In this document: positions 50,517 to 50,858 of the stretch, piece by piece
Layout: every line of letters begins with the position of its first letter
Numbering within the stretch: the stretch's first letter is position 1
From: Gammaproteobacteria bacterium F7
GTDB taxonomy: Bacteria; Pseudomonadota; Gammaproteobacteria; Pseudomonadales; IMCC2047
Assembly (NCBI GenBank): GCA_001593685.1
Contig: LUKI01000012.1
Span: 1-50,858 of the forward strand
Direction: 5' to 3'
Length of the DNA: 50,858 bases
Translations under genes and position numbers: made by a program
The notes under the pieces: generated by a model
Told to the model about the DNA's origin: nothing
What the model saw: only the letters and a program-made list of their open reading frames with translations
Database searches by the model: none

Positions 50517-50858
50517 TGACAGACAAAAACGAAGCCCACAAAAAACGCGCAGCCTCCCGCAAGGCGGTGATCGATGCGAAGATCGCTAAATCTACCGAAG
50601 AGCGTGGTGTGCTGATTCTGCTGAAAGGCCCGGGCAAAGGTAAAAGCAGCTCGGCTTTTGGCACCATGGCACGCGCCGTCGGTCACGGTAAGAAATGCGC
50701 GGTGATTCAGTTTATCAAAGGGCGTTTGGAAACCGGCGAATACAAATTATTTAAAGACCATCCGCAAATTGATTGGCATATCATGGGTCACGGGTTTACC
50801 TGGGAAACTCAGGATCGTGACAAGGATATTGAAGCCGCACAGCAGGCCTGGGCTGTCG
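50516..50858 (+). CDS. cobO: Cob(I)yrinic acid a,c-diamide adenosyltransferase, 3' end cut off
   Basis: CobO (BtuR/CobA type) transfers adenosyl from ATP to the cobalt of corrinoids. The 114 residues visible start MTDKNEAHKKRAASRKAVID and carry the P-loop-like motif GPGKGKSSSAFGTMARAVGHG and then CAVIQFIKG and HIMGHGFTWETQDRDKD, all typical. The family is about 200 residues, so a little over half is present. Its ATG overlaps the preceding stop (TGATG), indicating co-translation with the chelatase gene. Confidence 0.93.
   Translation, partial: MTDKNEAHKKRAASRKAVIDAKIAKSTEERGVLILLKGPGKGKSSSAFGTMARAVGHGKKCAVIQFIKGRLETGEYKLFKDHPQIDWHIMGHGFTWETQDRDKDIEAAQQAWAV

Overview
The window looks like the replication-origin region of a Gram-negative gammaproteobacterium. 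The run dnaA-dnaN-recF-gyrB, followed by gmhB-glyS-glyQ, trkA-rsmB-fmt-def, a LysM gene, dprA, tsaC, hemF and aroE, follows the order known from the Pseudomonas origin. Pseudomonas-like ThrH and the heptose-LPS genes gmhB and hldD fit a member of Pseudomonadales/Cellvibrionales in the broad sense. I infer this from gene order and protein motifs; no species is assigned.

Layout. (1) 1-7.4 kb, minus strand: the F1Fo ATP synthase operon atpIBEFHAGDC, cut off inside atpC, with a good promoter at 7389-7417. (2) 7.6-11.8 kb, minus: parB, parA, rsmG, mnmG. (3) 11.8-12.3 kb: an AT-rich intergenic region with three perfect DnaA boxes, my candidate oriC, followed by an accessory GIY-YIG nuclease-like gene. 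(4) 12.9-16.9 kb, minus: mnmE, then rpmH-rnpA-yidD-yidC. (5) 17.4-23.6 kb, plus: dnaA, dnaN, recF (carrying two parS sites) and gyrB. (6) 23.6-33.1 kb, minus: gmhB, glyS, glyQ, then def-fmt-rsmB-trkA-trkH. (7) 33.3-45.4 kb, mostly plus: LysM protein, dprA, tsaC, an HPt gene broken by a perfect 77-bp tandem duplication, hemF, aroE, yjbQ, a gamma-carbonic-anhydrase-like gene (minus), prlC, a parvulin, hldD, yheV, an unrecognised membrane-anchored protein and thrH. (8) 45.5-50.9 kb: a cobalt/cobalamin module. It holds cbiX with a long His-rich tail (minus), then a 265-bp highly folded inverted-repeat element, a cobalamin-riboswitch-like leader, cbtB, cbtA, a fused ChlI/ChlD-type chelatase protein and the start of cobO.

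How the parts work together. ParA, ParB and the parS sites form the origin segregation system next to the replication initiation genes. GmhB and HldD belong to the ADP-heptose pathway of lipopolysaccharide. Def, Fmt and RsmB act in translation initiation and ribosome maturation. CbtAB, CbiX, the ChlID fusion and CobO cover cobalt uptake, cobalt insertion and corrinoid adenosylation, probably under cobalamin control through the leader before cbtB.

The least ordinary parts are the nested inverted-repeat element directly abutting the riboswitch (47384-47648), the duplication-disrupted HPt gene (36231-36616), the parS sites inside recF, and the origin-adjacent nuclease-like gene.
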